Assembly (NCBI GenBank): GCA_028673005.1
Contig: CM054120.1
Span: 76,133,533-76,197,532 of the forward strand
DNA length: 64,000 bases
Source: Tanypteryx hageni
Lineage: Eukaryota; Arthropoda; Insecta; Odonata; Petaluridae
Direction: 5' to 3'
Position 1 is the first letter of the stretch. The number at the start of each line of letters is the position of its first letter. A program made the translations under genes and the position numbers. Shown here one piece after another: positions 1-10,663 of this stretch. The notes beneath the pieces are model-generated. The model had not been told where the DNA came from. It saw only the letters and a program-made list of their open reading frames with translations, and searched no databases.

Positions 1-822
1 TAAAAAACTAGGATTTATCATAAAGGTACATATATATTTCATATTATGTTGTATATTTAATCAACCAAATTAAGTTATGATCATAAAACCGAACAAATGA
101 TGAAGTTTTGTTGAAAAATCTATTTTAAAATCTTATCTAATGTGACACTTGAGTTTGGCATTTTCTAATGATTGCACTGATATTAGGATGTATCCATGGT
201 AAGCAGACTCTCATTTCATCTTCAACACAGTTCCCGTTCCCTTTATCTGCATTTAATGTTTGTAAGTGTCAAGAAACCAAACTCATACAGATAGGATGTA
301 GAAAACTGCATTAAAACTGCCAATGCTTTTTTTGCAATTTCTGAATATTCTTCTCTAACAGAAATACAGAAAATATCCTGAGACAATTTGGCATACTTGA
401 TTTTGAGTGTGATCAGTTGAAAGAGAAGCTAACTCTTTTTCTTCGGAGAGAATAAAAACACATAAGTCAGTTGTCACTGGTGTGCCTGGTTTCCTTACTC
501 AGTCATATTTCTCTGTAGTCAAGGTTAGAAAGTAATGCTCGATATTGTGCTCTAGAGATGGCGTTGAACTTTTAGCTGAAGTTAATATCACAGTTGGATG
601 CATTAGGCGCAAGTGGCGGATTAAGTTGCATGTAATACCACCTTTAATTGATAGGGTTTTAGAGCAAAAATTGCACTTCGCTCCTTTGGCACCCTGTTCT
701 GTAAAATATGTCCAAATTGGACTTGTTTTACAAGTCTAGGTCTTGACTGCTTCGACATGGCACGGGCCTCGGAGGAAAGTCCCCCTCAGTAGACAGAAAA
801 TCCCCCAGCAATTGGGGCATAT
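1..822. other. Non-coding AT-rich DNA, no gene recognised
   Basis: No exon, RNA gene or complete transposon is recognised here. The only open frame of any size (545-739, 64 codons) has no recognisable domain. It lies in sequence reading like transposon debris ('agtggcggattaa' near 612). The stretch presumably lies inside a large upstream intron of the MAST gene, because the kinase-encoding exons are not in the window; this placement is inference. Confidence 0.5.
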
Positions 823-1033
823 GGCCCATCCAGACCGAAGAAACTTTGTCAGCAACATTGTCGATGACAAATGTTTCTGACATTCATTGATCTTTACAGA
901 CTCACGATGGAGACACAAAGTTTGTCAGCATTACATTGTCAGTGACATCAATGTTGTTGACATTTTCATAAAAATTTGGTAGCATTTGTTGGCGACACAT
1001 GTTTCTGACAATGTTTCTTCGGTCTGGATGGGC
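823..1033. mobile_element. Short MITE with ~28-bp terminal inverted repeats
   Basis: The left end begins GGCCCATCCAGACCGAAG and the right end is its reverse complement. The two arms agree over about 28 bp with one mismatch (AAACT versus AAACA after the shared block). The 211-bp interior contains further degenerate copies of a TTGTCAGCAACATTGTC-like motif in both orientations, so the whole element could fold into a long hairpin. No open frame is present. No clean target-site duplication is visible, so the superfamily is unassigned. Confidence 0.65.
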
Positions 1034-1086
1034 CTTTAGGAAATAAAGGGGGAAGAAACATTTATCTGGTAAATGTAGAGTTAAGA

Positions 1087-1318
1087 CAGGGGTCGACAAC
1101 CTTTCAAAGTTAAAGAGCCATTGTTTTTGTCTTATTCCAAAATACTTAAGAACCGCACAGTAACATTCTGTATGACCTTTTTTTAGAGATTCAAGTTTTT
1201 ACAATAAGCATCTTTCATGACTAATATAGGTTAGGGAGCTAAGATTACTTCTAAAGAGCCACAGGTATGTACTCAAGGATCCAAATTCGGCTCCGGAGCC
1301 ACAGGTTGCCGACCCCTG
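1087..1318. mobile_element. Non-autonomous hAT-like element
   Basis: The left terminus CAGGGGTCGACAACC and the right terminus GGTTGCCGACCCCTG form inverted repeats of the CAGGGGTCGGCAACC type typical of hAT transposons. The flanking octamers agttaaga and ggctaaga match at 6 of 8 positions, as expected for a decayed 8-bp hAT target duplication. The interior (232 bp in total) repeats an AGAGCCACAGG motif and has no coding capacity, so the element depended on a transposase supplied elsewhere. Confidence 0.72.
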
Positions 1319-2143
1319 GGCTAAGAGATGGCAAAATGAGTTTAAAACAGAGCACACAGGACGTAAAAAAGTCCTACCGTGAAAACGAGCATATGCATCC
1401 AGGTTAAGCCATATATTTACTTCCTAGCACACTGAGAGGTTAACGATAGATTCACCTAAAATTAAAAATTTAAGGGTTATATAAAGTGTTAATACACATG
1501 GAACCAGTCAAAAGTTGATATATACCAAATTAATCCTATTCTGTTGATTTGAAATTTCTCAGTTTTTGGCAGTCGCTCCTGACGATTGAGGTCTGGATTC
1601 AGCACTGGGTATAGGTACAAAATACATCGCACAAATTTTCTCATACTCATCTATGATAATTAATTACTTTTTATAATCACTTATAGATCAGCCCCCAGTA
1701 TATTTTATCTGAAGATTAACCAACTCCTTTTGGCTGGCTTGGGCTTGGTTGAGTGGGGGTGATTTTGTAATAGATTTATATCATAAGGGCCGGTTTATGG
1801 CCTAGGCACTATAGGAACTGTGCCTTGAGCCTACGAAAAAAGGGGCCTATGAAGATTTCAAACAAAAGACGTACCTATGTAAATATTTTTTTAATAGATC
1901 TACAATTGGGCAACAGATTTTTCTTCACTTTAAATAGAATGCTAATTACATATCAAATTAAATATGGACGAAATTATTTCAGAATTTACTAATAAAAATG
2001 TGCAAACCCTTTGATGTAAATGCAATATTAATAATGTAAATTTTTCAAAAAGAGAACCGTAATTTCTAGAATAAATGTTTTGGAGAAATCGATAATAAGT
2101 TTTCCCCATATGTTCCCCCAATTATGCATCAACCTTTACATAT
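1319..2143. other. Non-coding, probable transposon debris
   Basis: No gene is recognised. A block at about 1790-1860 (GGGCCGGTTTATGGCCTAGG followed by a short imperfect inverted copy) resembles the end of a hAT-type element. No partner terminus was found, so it is not called separately. Confidence 0.4.
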
Positions 2144-3335
2144 GTATCATCATCATAGGTAGTCTGTCCGTAGACAGGTCCGTGATTATTCATGGCTAAA
2201 CCTGGTTCTCCATATACTCCTATTTTCTATTGTCCTCTTCATATCTTGATAACTCTCTTTCCCTTTCAAATCATCTATCAGCTGAAGCCTTTTCCTTCCT
2301 CTTTCCCTTTTTCCATCTAATTTTCCTTCTAATACGTCTTTAATCATACTCTCTCCTCAGGTTAATGTCCAACCCAGTTTGCCTTCCTCTTTCTAATAGT
2401 CTGTATAATCATTCGCTTCTTTCCTACTCTTCGTAGCACTTCATCATTTTTCATCTTATCTGTCCATTTTATCTTCAGCATTCTCCTCCAAGTCCACATT
2501 TCAAAGCTTTCCAAGTATTTGATGTCATTTTTCCTTAGCAGCCATGTTTCTGCCCTGTACGAAGCTATACTCCATACATACCATTTTATGAACTTCTTGC
2601 TGATATCTTTCCTTATATTCCCCGTAAATAGGTGTTTCTTTCTTCTGAAAGCCGCTTTTGCTTTTCCTATTCTGGTCCTGATCTCATCCGTACATTTTGC
2701 TTCTCTTGTTATGATGCTTCCAAGGTATTTATATTCTGAAACTTGTTCTCAAGTCTTTCCTCCAATACTTATGTTCAGATTCTCTTCTTTGCCCGATATT
2801 CGAATGACATTGGATTTTTCTGTATTTATTTCCATACTGTATTTTCTACTTGTTATTACTTGTCTATTTATCATTTTATGGAGTTCCTCTTCCTTTCTTG
2901 CTACAAGTCCTTGATCATCTGTGTATTTTACTGTTCTTATAATCCTTCCCCCAATTTTGAAATCTCCTGTGCCTTCTAACGCATCTTGCATTAGACTTGC
3001 TCCATATATATTGAATATGGTCGGCAATAGGCAGCAGCCCTGTCTTACTCCTCTATCGATATTTACTACGCAGGTGCCTGCATTCTCCAGCCTGTCCTTG
3101 ACAACTTGATTCACATATAGATCCTGATCAATCTCCTGTCTTTCCAGTCTACACCTATATCCTTTAATATCTACATCAACATTACCCAATTGACTTGATC
3201 AAAGGCCTTCTGCCAGTCTATGAAACATATGCCGATATCTTGACTGTACTCTATTGCCCTTTCTGATATGATTCTAACTACACCTATAGCATCTCTAGTT
3301 CCTCGTCCTTTTTTGAAACCGAATTGATCTTAAAT
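2144..3335 (-). pseudogene. Degenerate LINE reverse-transcriptase fragment (non-LTR)
   Basis: Read on the minus strand from about 3330 down to 2144, this is the RT half of a non-LTR retrotransposon. Visible motifs in order are QFGFKKGRGTRDAI, then CFIDWQKAFDQVNW (motif A), then a frameshift and stop near 3170-3190. The longest surviving frame (3189-2749) follows with RGVRQGC (motif B) and VKYTDDQ, a decayed YADD box in which Ala became Thr. Next come the thumb-like MEINTEKSNVI and a basic C-terminus (GKRERGRKRLQLIDDLKG) ending at FSHE-stop near 2191. The element ends in a TGATGATGATAC-like short repeat, the kind of 3' end seen in RTE-like and related LINEs. It is broken and 5'-truncated, so it cannot be active. 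Clade assignment is tentative. Confidence 0.85.
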
Positions 3336-4180
3336 ATTTATGTGTGTATATACATACGTATATACACATATAAATATTTAAAAGGCCTATGGACCATAGT
3401 GTTGAGGGCAGTGGTTCCCAACCTTTTTGTAAGATGAACAATTTTGCAGCACGCCAGCTTTCAAACTAGGCTTTTACATTTTTACCTCATTGCCATGGTA
3501 TTTAGCATTTTTTTATAATTTAAAACTAAATTTGACTCTAATTCAGCTTGGATTCGAATTGTGTCTTTAAAAATATAAAGCTGATTCTTTCAGCTAGTTA
3601 CATGTTTTATTCCAAGATCGTATCTTTATATTAAGTAATTTAAATTTGCATAAGAATAAAAGCATGTGAGTCAAGAAATCAAGTTTTACACGTTATCTTA
3701 TGAGGAATAGAAATTATACCCTGGAGTCTAACTCTGGTCTTTTTTTTGGGAATTTTATTCATCATTCCCAATTAATATGTGTATTAAGTTTGCACACAAA
3801 GTTTGATCTCTCTAACACTTACGGGAGCTGAGTTATGAAGAGGACAGACAGAGATTCAGACCAACATTATAAAGTGGGCTGAAGGAAAAAAGGTTCCTTC
3901 CTAGGATTAAAGGACGAAGGACTAAAGAAATAAAAGAAGTACAATCCTTCACGGAATCATTCTGATGAGTTTGGGTAAGATGAAATGTGAACGATGCAGG
4001 AGATCCCCCATATCCATGACATATGAGAGCGATTCACGAGATTCGTTCGCTGCGAGCATTGAATGAAAGATTCATCTAGGGATGAGTTGTGCTCAGGGAC
4101 TGTTCATATGAACGAATCATGGAGACGAATCACCACTCGTAAGTCAGATCTTGGGAATGAACGATCATTCCCATTACTAA
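3336..4180. other. Non-coding; isolated hAT-like terminus at 3409
   Basis: A short TA/CA-rich microsatellite lies at about 3345-3378. CAGTGGTTCCCAACCTTTTT at 3409-3428 matches a common hAT-type terminal inverted repeat, but no opposite end is visible. Around 3780-3860, sequence ending in GAGGACAGACAGAGATTC looks like an old retroelement 3' end. Several GAACGATTCA-type short direct and inverted motifs occur at 3950-4140. No gene is supported. Confidence 0.4.
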
Positions 4181-4400
4181 TTCTCTTGGCCCGTTGCGAC
4201 TGGCCCAAGAGCTTACGTTGTGAGCCGGTAGAAATAACAGACTAGCATCTCGGCTTCTCGCTATACATTGTTGAATTCTCTGGGCCCGGTGCGACTGGCC
4301 CAAGAGCCTACCATATTCACTTGCATCTCAGCTTATCGCAATACACTGAGTGAATTCTCTGGGCCTGTTGCAACTGGCCCAAGAGTCTACGTTGAGCCAG
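4181..4400. repeat. Imperfect tandem repeat, ~80-95 bp unit, three copies
   Basis: A block beginning TTCTCTKGGCCCGKTGCGAC and continuing TGGCCCAAGAGYCTAC starts near 4181, 4276 and 4355. The spacings are 95 and 79 bp. Copies share the GGCCC core in both orientations (GGGCCCGG...TGGCCCAAGAG), so each unit can form a small hairpin. No coding function is apparent. It may be the remnant of an internal satellite of a transposon. Confidence 0.6.
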
Positions 4401-4722
4401 TGTAAATTGCTGCCACAATTACAATGCTATGAAAAAATACGTTCAGGGCCAGTATAAGTGGACCAATTTTAATTGAAAATTTTAAATTTTTGAATATTTT
4501 TTGTAGGGAAAAAGTTCAGGAGATCCGATGAAATTTTAAATTTAATTTTTTTTTCAGTTGGTTAAAGCAACTACAGGTGGGGCCCGTCCCCTAAAGAGGA
4601 GCCACCCCTGGGTATAAGCATAAAAATGTTGATATCATAAATAAGAATGCTATATGTATGTTTGAAGGGAAACCAATGCAAAGGTATAAATTTCATTAAG
4701 TTTCAGATTTTAAAGCTATTAA

Positions 4723-4994
4723 CCCTTTCGCTGCTATGGACTTTTAGCTTCTGCGTCAGCTGTGTGTGTTGAGTTCAGTGACCTTGAAGCACGCCTGTGC
4801 TGAATACTTTCTCTAGGAGCTCCGCGTCTATGTTCTTTCATTCTTCTTTTAGTCTCTTTATATTTTAAAAGTTATTTTGTCAATCATTTACATTCATATT
4901 GATTATTAACCATCTCTAAAAAATATTTTCATCTTTTTTGAGCAGCGAACGGAAAACCTTGAAACGCATATATGCATCGTTAGCAGCGAAAGGG
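4723..4994. mobile_element. TTAA-flanked MITE, piggyBac-like
   Basis: The tetranucleotide TTAA lies at 4719-4722 and again at 4995-4998. Immediately inside, CCCTTTCGCTGCTA at the left end is repeated perfectly as its reverse complement TAGCAGCGAAAGGG at the right end. A TTAA target duplication with termini beginning CCC is the hallmark of piggyBac-superfamily elements. The 272-bp interior has no open frame, so this is a non-autonomous copy. Assignment rests on termini and target site only. Confidence 0.8.
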
Positions 4995-5154
4995 TTAAAA
5001 CTATGCAAAAATTTTCCTCCTGAAAAGATCATGATTTTAAATTTTAATTTCCCTAATCAATTAACTATACTTACCATTAAATAAATTTTAAGACACCAAA
5101 TATAACATTACTTAGGTAAAATATCCTATTTATATCAGCAAATAACTTCGAATA

Positions 5155-6330
5155 CCGTATATACTCGTGTATAGTTCGACCTCTGATTTCTCAGCGAAAA
5201 AATTAGATTTTTTCATATATCTCGTGTATAATTCGACCCTAGCTTTCTACTTACTCTTTTAACCTAGATTTCCATCAGGATCGACATTTTTCGTTTCGAT
5301 ATCTCGAAGCTCACAATCGAGGTATATAGAACGATCTTGGTTTTCAACAGCTTTTAGTATCATAATAATACTATACTAATAATAAACTATAAACATAATA
5401 AACCTATTGCACGATCTTGAGAAGAAAAATATTTATTACTTTTTAACTACGAGATGTGACATACGAATCACTTTTAGCTTAAATTTTGCAGTATATTTAT
5501 TCCTTTTTGATTCCATTGTTGTAGATAATATGGGTTTACAGAAATCGACACTTATTAAATATTATAAAATATTAAGACAAAACTGACTGAAAAATAAACG
5601 AACATAGAATTACGAACCACATCCCTAATGGTCAATAGATTACGTAACACCTTTAGAATAACTTTGTAGTGGAAATCCTTTGGTGGGTTATCAAAGCAGT
5701 AGAAAGACTGGAATGTTACCAAGTTATTCAATTTTATCCAAGTTATTGAAGTTCCATAAAGTAACGTTGTCAATGATACTTTCAATATAATTCATTCCAA
5801 CTCATCTGTTGTTATAAGATGCAAGAAAGATATGCATAGAAATCAAGAAAACAATCGGAGAATATGAGACAGGCTTTAGTATTCACATAACAACATTACG
5901 ACGACAAAAGATCAGTATAATGGTTACATTACGAATTTTGGTTAAAATGCACTATAACCCACCACAAAGCGTATAAAAAAATAATGAAAAATATGTACTA
6001 CTGGGTTGCAATAAAATCAGAATTTCAAGATAATACAGGACAGGTATATAAGTCTTCGAAAAAGAAAAAAATGAAAAACACAACATAGTTCTAATGAAAA
6101 TCGATAAAATTAAAGGTAAATAGGAAGTTTTGAAGCTATATCATAGAAGTTAAGTCAGCTAGGTGGGTGACCAAAAAATATCTTGATTTTTATTATGATA
6201 TTTTTAAAAAGATAATTTTTTAGATCCAAGATTTTTAACCCTCAAAAGTATTACTCGTGTATAGTTCGACCCCCAATTTTTTGCACAAAAATTTGGTTTA
6301 AAAACTCGAACTATACACGAGTATATATGG
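5155..6330. mobile_element. 1.18-kb TA-flanked inverted-repeat transposon, no transposase
   Basis: The left end reads CCGTATATACTCGTGTATAG and continues TTCGA. The right end is the reverse complement with one change (CCATATATACTCG). TA dinucleotides flank both ends (5153-5154 and 6331-6332), consistent with the Tc1/mariner/pogo group or another TA-targeting superfamily. Additional copies of the CTCGTGTATARTTCGACC block occur just inside each end (about 5220 and 6250), giving subterminal repeats. The longest internal frame is 76 codons (5785-5555, minus) and resembles nothing known to me. It is therefore a non-autonomous or heavily decayed element. Confidence 0.75.
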
Positions 6331-7053
6331 TATTCAAATTTTCAGGAAAATAACAGTAAATAACAAATGTATTATTTATAATTTTTTACCTATCTATGTC
6401 AATGCAATACAATAATTATCATTACCTTTATTCGATAAAACAAATTATCTTCAATAGTTAAACAATACCAATACCACTTAACCGAACTGACCCAACCCGG
6501 GAGGACAAGTAGTATGTTCCGCCATCCCTCATCTTCAAATTTCCCTAGTCCAAACCTGTTACAATGAAGTAGTAGTACCATTTCTTGTCGCTATCAGCGC
6601 TGCCATTGCTATCATGACCTTTTACTTGACCTCCCGGTTTTGTTAAGTTTAGTTAGTGGTATTGGTTCCTTCACACATTCTTTGTGTTTCTCCCCTTGGA
6701 TTGGGTTGCATTCATCTTCATCTATAACACTCGTCCTCCTTCATTTCCTGGTCCAACCCTGTTCCAATGAAGTAGTAGTCACTGTTGTGACCCTCACCCA
6801 GATATTGTGAAAAAATCAAAATCTTGAATAAATTCATATGCAGAAAATTTTGTAAAGCAATTTCAATGTAATAAATTTAACAGTTACTTCCTGTAATAGT
6901 ATATAACCTCTATTTACCCAAATTTAATGTACAAAACGTTATTCCCCCAGAGAAACGTTAAATAGGAATTGCACTGTATGGTATATCTGATATATGCTTA
7001 AGGATAAATTTTGTGTATCATGTTTTAATTCTGGATTGCATGGATGTTTTCAG
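6331..7053. repeat. Intronic sequence with an imperfect inverted repeat
   Basis: Arms near 6464-6507 (ACCAATACCACTTAACCGAA onward to CGGGAGGAC) and 6629-6670 (the reverse complement at roughly three quarters identity) flank about 120 bp. A direct repeat (GTCCAAMCCTGTTMCAATGA) occurs at about 6540 and 6752. This could be an old MITE with a shifted duplicate. The last ~50 bases are the pyrimidine-biased intron end before the exon starting at 7054. Confidence 0.4.
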
Positions 7054-7235
7054 TGCAATAACAGCGGACATGTTGAGAGAATTATCTCCAGTGGATGAAA
7101 GTGGAAAAGCATCTTCTGATACATGGACTACAAGGGTTGCACCAGCACCACCAATATCACCTTGTGTTAAACATCGATCAAGGGCCGTCATTAAAAGCGC
7201 TTCAGCTTCTGGACTGTCATTAATGATACCAGCAG
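7054..7235 (+). CDS. MAST: MAST kinase exon: linker before PDZ domain
   Basis: The acceptor is TTTTCAG at 7047-7053 and the donor is GTAAG at 7236. The exon starts with the third base of a codon and ends with the first base of an Asp codon completed by the next exon. It reads ITADMLRELSPVDESGKASS... and ends HRSRAVIKSASASGLSLMIP. That last segment closely matches the conserved RSRxVIKSASAxxLSLMIP segment that vertebrate MAST proteins carry between kinase and PDZ domains. An alternative acceptor 11 bp further in (CAG at 7062-7064) would change frame and is not favoured. The upstream exon is outside the window or unrecognised. Confidence 0.88.
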
Positions 7236-7350
7236 GTAAGATCTGATTTTGAGTATCACTGACAACTGTAGTTGCATTATCCGAGTAATGTTTTTTAACT
7301 ATCTTAGCTTGAGTGAGGTGAAACTTCATTCCATTCTATCCTTGTTTTAG

Positions 7351-7565
7351 ATGAATCGCCACCGCAACCAATTCAATCCCCAGGAGGATCAAGTACAGCC
7401 AGTTCCAGAGACACTTCGCCATGTCGTGAGCTTTCACCTTTAGTTATTAGCCTAAAACCTCCCATCATCATCAGAAGGGGACCAAGGGGATTTGGATTCA
7501 CAGTTCATACAATCAGAGTGTATTTTGGAGATACTGACTTTTATACCATGCATCACTTGGTTATG
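7351..7565 (+). CDS. MAST: MAST kinase exon: first half of PDZ domain
   Basis: The acceptor is CTTGTTTTAG ending at 7350 and the donor GTAAG starts at 7566. The exon contributes DESPPQPIQSPGG, then the conserved SSRDTSPCREL phosphorylatable linker. The PDZ start follows: KPPIIIRRGPRGFGFTVHTI, with GFGF as the carboxylate-binding loop (GLGF equivalent), then RVYFGDTDFYTMHHLVM. The YxGDxDxYTxHHxV block is specific to MAST PDZ domains. The exon ends exactly at a codon boundary (phase 0), so the PDZ domain is split in the middle of its beta sheet. Confidence 0.95.
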
Positions 7566-8539
7566 GTAAGTTAATTTCTTTAAAATGTTTACTGTTCTGC
7601 ATTTTATACTCACTGTATGTGTGGTTGTAAGATATCTTTTTGCTCCCAGGAGTATTTTTTCATAGTAGTTCAGGAATATTACGTTAATTGTATTTTGATC
7701 TTTTAAATAATGTTGAACAAGTAAATTTAATTTTTTATCTCTGAAGATTGTATTGAAATGTTAATTTTTTGGTAACCTGGTACCTTTTAATAAAGTAACA
7801 GTCAGATATGTATATTTTTCTTAGTTTTCTAACTCCATCTGCTAATAAGGTAACAAAAATATTTCGCCAAAATTTCTATACATTTCTCTTATATGAAAAC
7901 GTTTAAAAATACATTCATATTAACATCAAGAGAGTTGCATTTCCCAGCAAAAATTGTATTAACAAACATACTATGATTTCAATATTTTAAAATGCAATGG
8001 AAGGGAAATATTTTCTGCATTTCTGTTATAGAATTTAACAGCATTTAAGTTCTTTATGAAATTCCAAGGGCCAAGACAATATCATTTAGTATATTTATGT
8101 TTGCTTTTTTGAATTTAAAGATACAGCTCCTAAAGTATAGATGAAAGAAGTATGTCAATGGTTTTTCCATTTACTGATTTCTATCTTTGTCAGTTATTTA
8201 GTTTAACTACCAAAGTGTTGGGAGGAAATGTTAAATTACTGGTATCAACTCTTAAGTATGGGATGGCTAGTATACTTTCAGCATACTGATATTAAATCAT
8301 GCACGTACATTGCGAGTAATATTCAAGATGTCTTTAAATCTTTTGTATGACTTTGAATGTGACTTAATAAACCATTAGCAAAACTGCTCCCACATCAAGC
8401 TTAAAATGTGATTTGAATGCCCCCACATTGAAGAAATAATCCTCCAACAAATTTTTCATTCAGTTGTGCAGGTTTTATAGTTCATACTGTAATTTGTTGT
8501 TGATATACATTTACGAACTACCATAGAATTCTACAATAA

Positions 8540-9812
8540 GTATAATATATTTTTCAGCATGTAAGATGCACTTTTTTGTCACAAAAATGTCCTAAAATCG
8601 TGCTGCATCTTATACAACAAAGGTTTAAATGCCAATAAGTTTTTCACTTAAAATTTAGATACACAGTAAGTGCTTGACTTATATCTTCCCCCTTTACATT
8701 TTTTCGATATAACATTGTTGCCAAAAATTACCCTGGTCAAGAAAAAGCCCGAACAATATGGGAAGACTAGAGAGAAAGAGGAAATGAGGAAAGATGAGGA
8801 AGAATTCATTTAGTGAGAACATACATTGCAAAGGAAGAGAGAACCGCTGCTGGATTCAAAGCAGCCAAGAAATGCCATACCCTCCTCCGTGTGGGGAATG
8901 CTGCCGGTGACACTAAGCTGAAACCATTATTGATATACCACTCAGAAAATCTGAGGATGCTGAAGGGGCCATCAAAGAGCAAGCTTCCTCTAATATGAAG
9001 GTCAAGCTGAAAAGCATGGATGAGGGTGATTGTTTCAGAAATGGATTACTTTGCATTTTTCTCCTTTTGTGAAAAAAATACTGCACAAACAATAATGTTT
9101 TGAACAAAACCCTGCTGACATGAGATAATGTCCCCAGTCATTGCATGAATATTGAAGATTTTGCAAACAATATTCAGGTTGTTTTCATTCCACCAATATG
9201 TCCTATGGACCAGGGTGCCATTGTGACATTTAAAGCATATTACAAATGTTGGACTATGAAACAGATTATAAAAGACACCGATGGGGTGGGTAAGCCCACA
9301 ATTCTGGGATTTTGAAAAGACTATGACATCGCCTTGCTGATTAACGACATCAGTGCCTCATGGAATGAAATTACCCAGTCAACTTGGAATGGCTCTTGGA
9401 AAAAGATTTGCTCTGAGTGTACAAAATTTAGGGGATATCCAAATATGTATGAAACAGATATCCAACAGCAAATTATGGGGCTGGCAAGGTATGCTGACTT
9501 CGAAAAAGTGGATGAAGGTGGTGTGATAGAGTTGTTAAATTTTAATGGGGAAGATTTAATCACTGAGGACTAATTTGAGCTTCATTAACAAAGGACAAGA
9601 GAGCAGAAAGGGAAGAAAATAGCTAACAAACTACCCAAAATAGAGTTGACTACAAATAGAATGTCCTACAAGTTCTACAAGTAATTTATTTTCAAACAAA
9701 ATGATGAACAACAGGGTGGAAAGTAATGGGGTTTTGCTGTACATGCATTGAAATATTATTTATTCATTTTAAAATCGTGGTGCATCTTTTTGGTCAGTGG
9801 TATATAGACTCA
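8540..9812 (+). mobile_element. Degenerate Tigger/pogo-type DNA transposon
   Basis: Terminal regions are inverted and similar: GTAAGATGCACTTTTTTG near 8561 and, at the right, the reverse complement of AAAAAGATGCACCACGATTT near 9775-9795. An additional inner block, GTGCTGCATCTTATAC, lies near 8598. The ends are decayed, so boundaries are good only to about 15 bp and the TA target duplication is not certain. The interior encodes a broken DDE transposase on the same strand. It sits inside a MAST intron in the sense orientation. Confidence 0.75.
8813..9573 (+). pseudogene. Tigger/pogo transposase relic (DDE, CENP-B related)
   Basis: Three frame fragments read in order. 8813-8998 gives RTYIAKEERTAAGFKAAKK and KLKPLLIYHSENLRMLKG, matching the conserved core around the second acidic region of Tigger transposases. 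About 9170-9320 gives VVFIPPICPMDQGAIVTFKA, the decayed form of the family's VFLPPNTTSLIQPMDQGVIATFK block. 9334-9573 gives LINDISASWNEITQSTWNGS and WKKICSEC, the C-terminal helix region. Stops and frameshifts separate the parts and about 150 bp (9000-9160) is unalignable. The N-terminal DNA-binding domain is missing. It cannot produce transposase. Confidence 0.85.
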
Positions 9813-9960
9813 AAAAGTCAATTATCAATGCTGCCTTCAATCTAATTTTCTTGTAATTTTTTATTTTTCAGCATTAATATCTTTTCTCTATATTATAAAA
9901 TTTATTTTGATTTGTAGTCATCTTGGCAATTTCTTAACAATTTTTTTCACTCTTGTCTAG

Positions 9961-10302
9961 GCTGTGGATGATGGCAGCCCAGCTTTTGAAGCTGGCTTAC
10001 GTCCTGGAGACCTAATTACTCACATTAATGGGGAAGCTGTGCAAGGATTATTCCACACTCAAGTTCTTCAGCTGCTGCTTTCAGGAGGAGACCATGTGAC
10101 ACTAAGATCGACACCACTTGAAAACACAACCATCAAGACTGGAGGGCGCAAACGTGAGCCTTGGCAAAGCAAGATGGCTCGACGAAGTTTAGCCCATCGT
10201 CCGAGGCACAGGCCAAAGAGGGATCATGCTGATAAGAGGCGAAAGACATCTTCCTTGTTTCGTCGCATCAGCAGCAAAAGAGCAAGCGTGGAGATGCAAC
10301 AG
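9961..10302 (+). CDS. MAST: MAST kinase exon: second half of PDZ and basic linker
   Basis: The exon is 114 codons in phase 0. It begins AVDDGSPAFEAGLRPGDLIT and continues HINGEAVQGLFHTQVLQLLL, the alpha-B helix and ligand groove of the PDZ domain. LENTTIKTGGRKREPWQSKM and a strongly basic run follow, ending KTSSLFRRISSKRAS; MAST proteins have the same LENTxIKxG...KMARRS...SSLFRKI order. The donor after VEMQQ is GTCAATGA at 10303, which departs from the GTAAGT consensus. Reading through it meets a stop 22 codons later, so intron retention would give a truncated protein ending just after the PDZ domain. Confidence 0.92.
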
Positions 10303-10663
10303 GTCAATGAAGTTTTGTTTTTGCATTTGTTAAGCCTAATTTCTTTTAGCAATAATGCATGCAATTGTTAATTGCTGCTCATGATAGTTGTAATGAATCA
10401 GACTTGATTATGGCTTATTATTTCATAATCTGCTTAGTATGTGCATTTTTGCTTATGTACTAAGTTGAAATATAGCATGTACAATATATATCCAAGTATA
10501 AGGTGATAAGACTGCCCATATAATAGAACTTCCTAACTTAAGTAAAAAATACACGAACTAATGGTAGTATCCCACAAAGTACTTAACCTATCTAAATGTT
10601 GCATTTCAATTTTTCTTTCAGTCTTTTGCACTGTTTTACATTAAATTTGGCAATGCTCTAACA

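Larger units (their letters stand above)
7566..9960 (+). other. MAST intron (2395 bp) carrying a Tigger relic
   Basis: The intron is bounded by GTAAG at 7566 and CTTGTCTAG ending at 9960. About 7566-8540 contains nothing recognisable beyond AT-rich intron sequence. About 8540-9812 is the Tigger/pogo-type transposon relic described separately. The last 150 bases are T-rich intron end. Confidence 0.8.

Noticed and set aside
545..739. Possible upstream MAST exon (64 codons)
   Set aside because: No similarity to MAST kinase or DUF1908 sequence, no good flanking splice signals, and a transposon-like context.
7018..7329. 103-codon frame on the minus strand
   Set aside because: It overlaps the MAST linker exon and crosses its splice donor. 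The plus-strand reading matches a conserved protein; this one does not.
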